From: Gloeophyllum trabeum ATCC 11539
Lineage: Eukaryota; Basidiomycota; Agaricomycetes; Gloeophyllales; Gloeophyllaceae
Length of the DNA: 64,000 bases
Direction of reading: 5' to 3'
Assembly: GCF_000344685.1 (NCBI RefSeq)
Contig: NW_006920414.1
Coordinates: 1,846,361-1,910,360, forward strand
Shown here: positions 62,280 to 64,000 of the stretch, one piece after another
Position numbering within the stretch: position 1 is the first letter of the stretch
Layout of the letters: each line of letters begins with the position of its first letter
Translations under genes and position numbers: made by a program
The notes under the pieces: generated by a model
Seen by the model: the letters and a program-made list of their open reading frames with translations, nothing else
Databases searched by the model: none
Told to the model about the DNA's origin: nothing

Positions 62280-64000
62280 CTACAGTTCCTCGCCAGCCAG
62301 CCACCTGTTTACCATTTCTAAGGCCTCCTTCGGCTTGTCATACGGAACCTTACAAGCGCCACATATCAGCATGGTGAATAGGGCAAACTCTCACACTGCA
62401 TAGCTCACCATATGTCCAGCCGCATCAATAGTCGCAAACGTCAACCCACCCGCGCTCCTCGTCTTCCCAGCAACCTTTCCCTCCACCTCCCACTCCCTCA
62501 GGGCCTCCCGGCCAAACGCCTCCTTCCCGCTCCACTCAAGCGCGAGCGTCCACCGCTCATTGCCGACCCAGTTGCATATCCAGTCGTACGTGCCGACATA
62601 GATGAGCGCCTTCACGCCGCGCTCGAGCAGGCCCGCGACGTAGAGGTACGTCGGGAAGAGTCCGTCGTCGGCCGCGTTGAACGCGGCACCGACGGCGTCG
62701 CTGCAAGAGCTGAAGTTCCGGGTGATGGCGGGGTCAACGCCGATCTCAGCGCGTACATCGGGGCGGTCGAGGTATTGGCCAATGACCCTGGAACACAGAA
62801 TGTTAGTAAATACACGATTGTCTACAGCCAGCATTGCGTACTTGGTGATAGGGTAGCAGAGGGTCTCCGAGATGGGACCATCGCATACTTTACTGATGTC
62901 ATAGGGGTTCATACCTGCATTGAAGGATTAAGATAGAGTATGGCATCAAAGCTGCTGTACTGACCGCTACTAAAGAATGGATCCTCCAGCTCCATCGAGC
63001 AGATAGCCATGGCTTCCTCGCACCCGATGGCATCGAAGACGTCCACGCAATTGTTCTTCATCAGCTTCTGGCATCTCGGGATGGCCTGTTTCATTCTCAC
63101 ACAGGTACTAGTTTGGATAGTCAGTCCGCGAAGTCTCTCCCACTTGCTACAGCTGACGGAAGTGGTTCACCTAATATCGAGGATGGGTGGCACAGATGCC
63201 GGGGTGCATTGCATGTCATAGTACGATGGTGTCAACGTGAACGCATCAGTTATCCCGTTCCCTGTATCAATCCCAGATAAGATACAGGCATTGGACAAAT
63301 GCGGCAGTGAATAGCATTACCGATCATGACAGAGGTCAGGTTGATAGGCGTCAGACCAGCCTCGAGAAGTTTAACATTCTGGTCGTATACCGCCGATGCA
63401 AATACGGGGATGTAACGGCCCTATACAGCAGCGATCAGCGAACTACACATGTACTGGGAAGTGATGGAACAAATTACCCCGTAAGACTCCCCAGCCATGT
63501 GGAACGGCCTGCCCTTGAAGCTGCTGAAGTTCTCGAAGAAGATCGAGACAAAAGCGGCAATATCCTTAGCTGCTTCTTCGCTGGTGCTCTGCAGCAACAG
63601 AGTCTGAGCTCACTAGTTACGGAGTACATTAAGGTATCGAGAATGCTCACAACTGCCTCCCCGTACTCGGCATACGAGAAGCCTACACCGACTGGCTGGT
63701 CGATGAAGAATATGTTTGCTTTGGAATTCCAGGATTCGGGGTGGAAGACGGTGCCGTTGGGACTGGGCACTCTGCAGGGGCCTAAATTCGCAACCAATGC
63801 ATTAAGAGCCCGCGGAGACCATGCGATACTATGGGGATCTCACCCAGTTCCATGAATAGCCCGAGTGAAGACGAGCATCCTGGCCCTAATGGTACAGGAT
63901 AATTAAGAAGCCGTCAGACCATCAGCAAATAGCTAAGGCTCACCTCCATTTGTCCAGAATATGACATCGTCCTTGTCGGGGTCGCTCCTACTCTCGAAGA
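62280..64000 (-). CDS. Serine carboxypeptidase, S10 family (partial, runs off the window)
   Basis: Carboxypeptidase Y-type exopeptidase of the vacuole or secretory route. The N terminus lies beyond 64000. Seen from the right edge: FFESRSDPDKDDVIFWTNGG, then GPGCSSSLGLFMELG after an intron, NIFFIDQPVGVGFSYAE, IAAFVSIFFENFSSFKGRPF, the nucleophile GES-YGGRYIPVFASAVYDQ across an intron, MIGNGITDAFTLTPSYYDM, MNPYDISKVCDGPISETLCY, LIYVGTYDWICNWVGNERW (catalytic Asp) and TIDAAGHMV-PYDKPKEALE (catalytic His). It ends in MVNRWLAGEEL at 62280. The last intron starts straight after GHM; without it the protein would stop early at 62391. Triad intact. Confidence 0.92.

Overview
The window is nuclear DNA from a filamentous basidiomycete, probably an Agaricomycete of the white-rot/Polyporales type (order is inference). 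The evidence is dense genes on both strands, many introns of about 50-60 bp with GT...AG ends, basidiomycete-specific multi-span membrane proteins, a polyporopepsin-like aspartic protease and a GH71 alpha-1,3-glucanase. I recognise 26 loci, most of them housekeeping. Exon joins were made by eye, so internal boundaries are approximate.

Layout. 0-9.5 kb: ERV1 sulfhydryl oxidase, then two basidiomycete multi-span membrane proteins (1.3-3.2 kb and 7.3-8.6 kb) separated by gene-poor DNA that holds a hAT-type MITE and an assembly gap. 9.6-19.3 kb: PRO2 (proline synthesis), a NASP/Hif1 histone chaperone, an ANTH/AP180 endocytic adaptor and a GH47 mannosidase. 19.5-25.7 kb: three tandem F-box-like paralogues, all on the minus strand. 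26-36.2 kb: a TMEM97/sigma-2-receptor protein, a ZIP zinc transporter, ZNHIT2 and DBP9 head to head, and GUT1 glycerol kinase. 36.2-40 kb: gene-poor, with a foldback MITE and a second assembly gap. 40-49 kb: a CPS1-type M20 carboxypeptidase, a secreted A1 protease, and an MMS2-type UEV head to head with HSE1 (ESCRT-0). 49.8-64 kb: a second hAT MITE, GH71, an unknown membrane protein, ARG7, a dienelactone hydrolase, a FAD monooxygenase, NNF1 (kinetochore) and the C-terminal part of an S10 serine carboxypeptidase that runs off the window.

Both N runs look like unmerged contig overlaps. About 1 kb of sequence left of each gap is repeated directly right of it, so the window is probably about 2.6 kb longer than the chromosome, and one membrane-protein 'copy' is artefactual. 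The most informative unlabelled structures are two related non-autonomous hAT elements with exact 8-bp target duplications and shared terminal bases, a third 449-bp foldback element, and three tRNA-like Pol III relics. I did not find a convincing novel multi-gene system.
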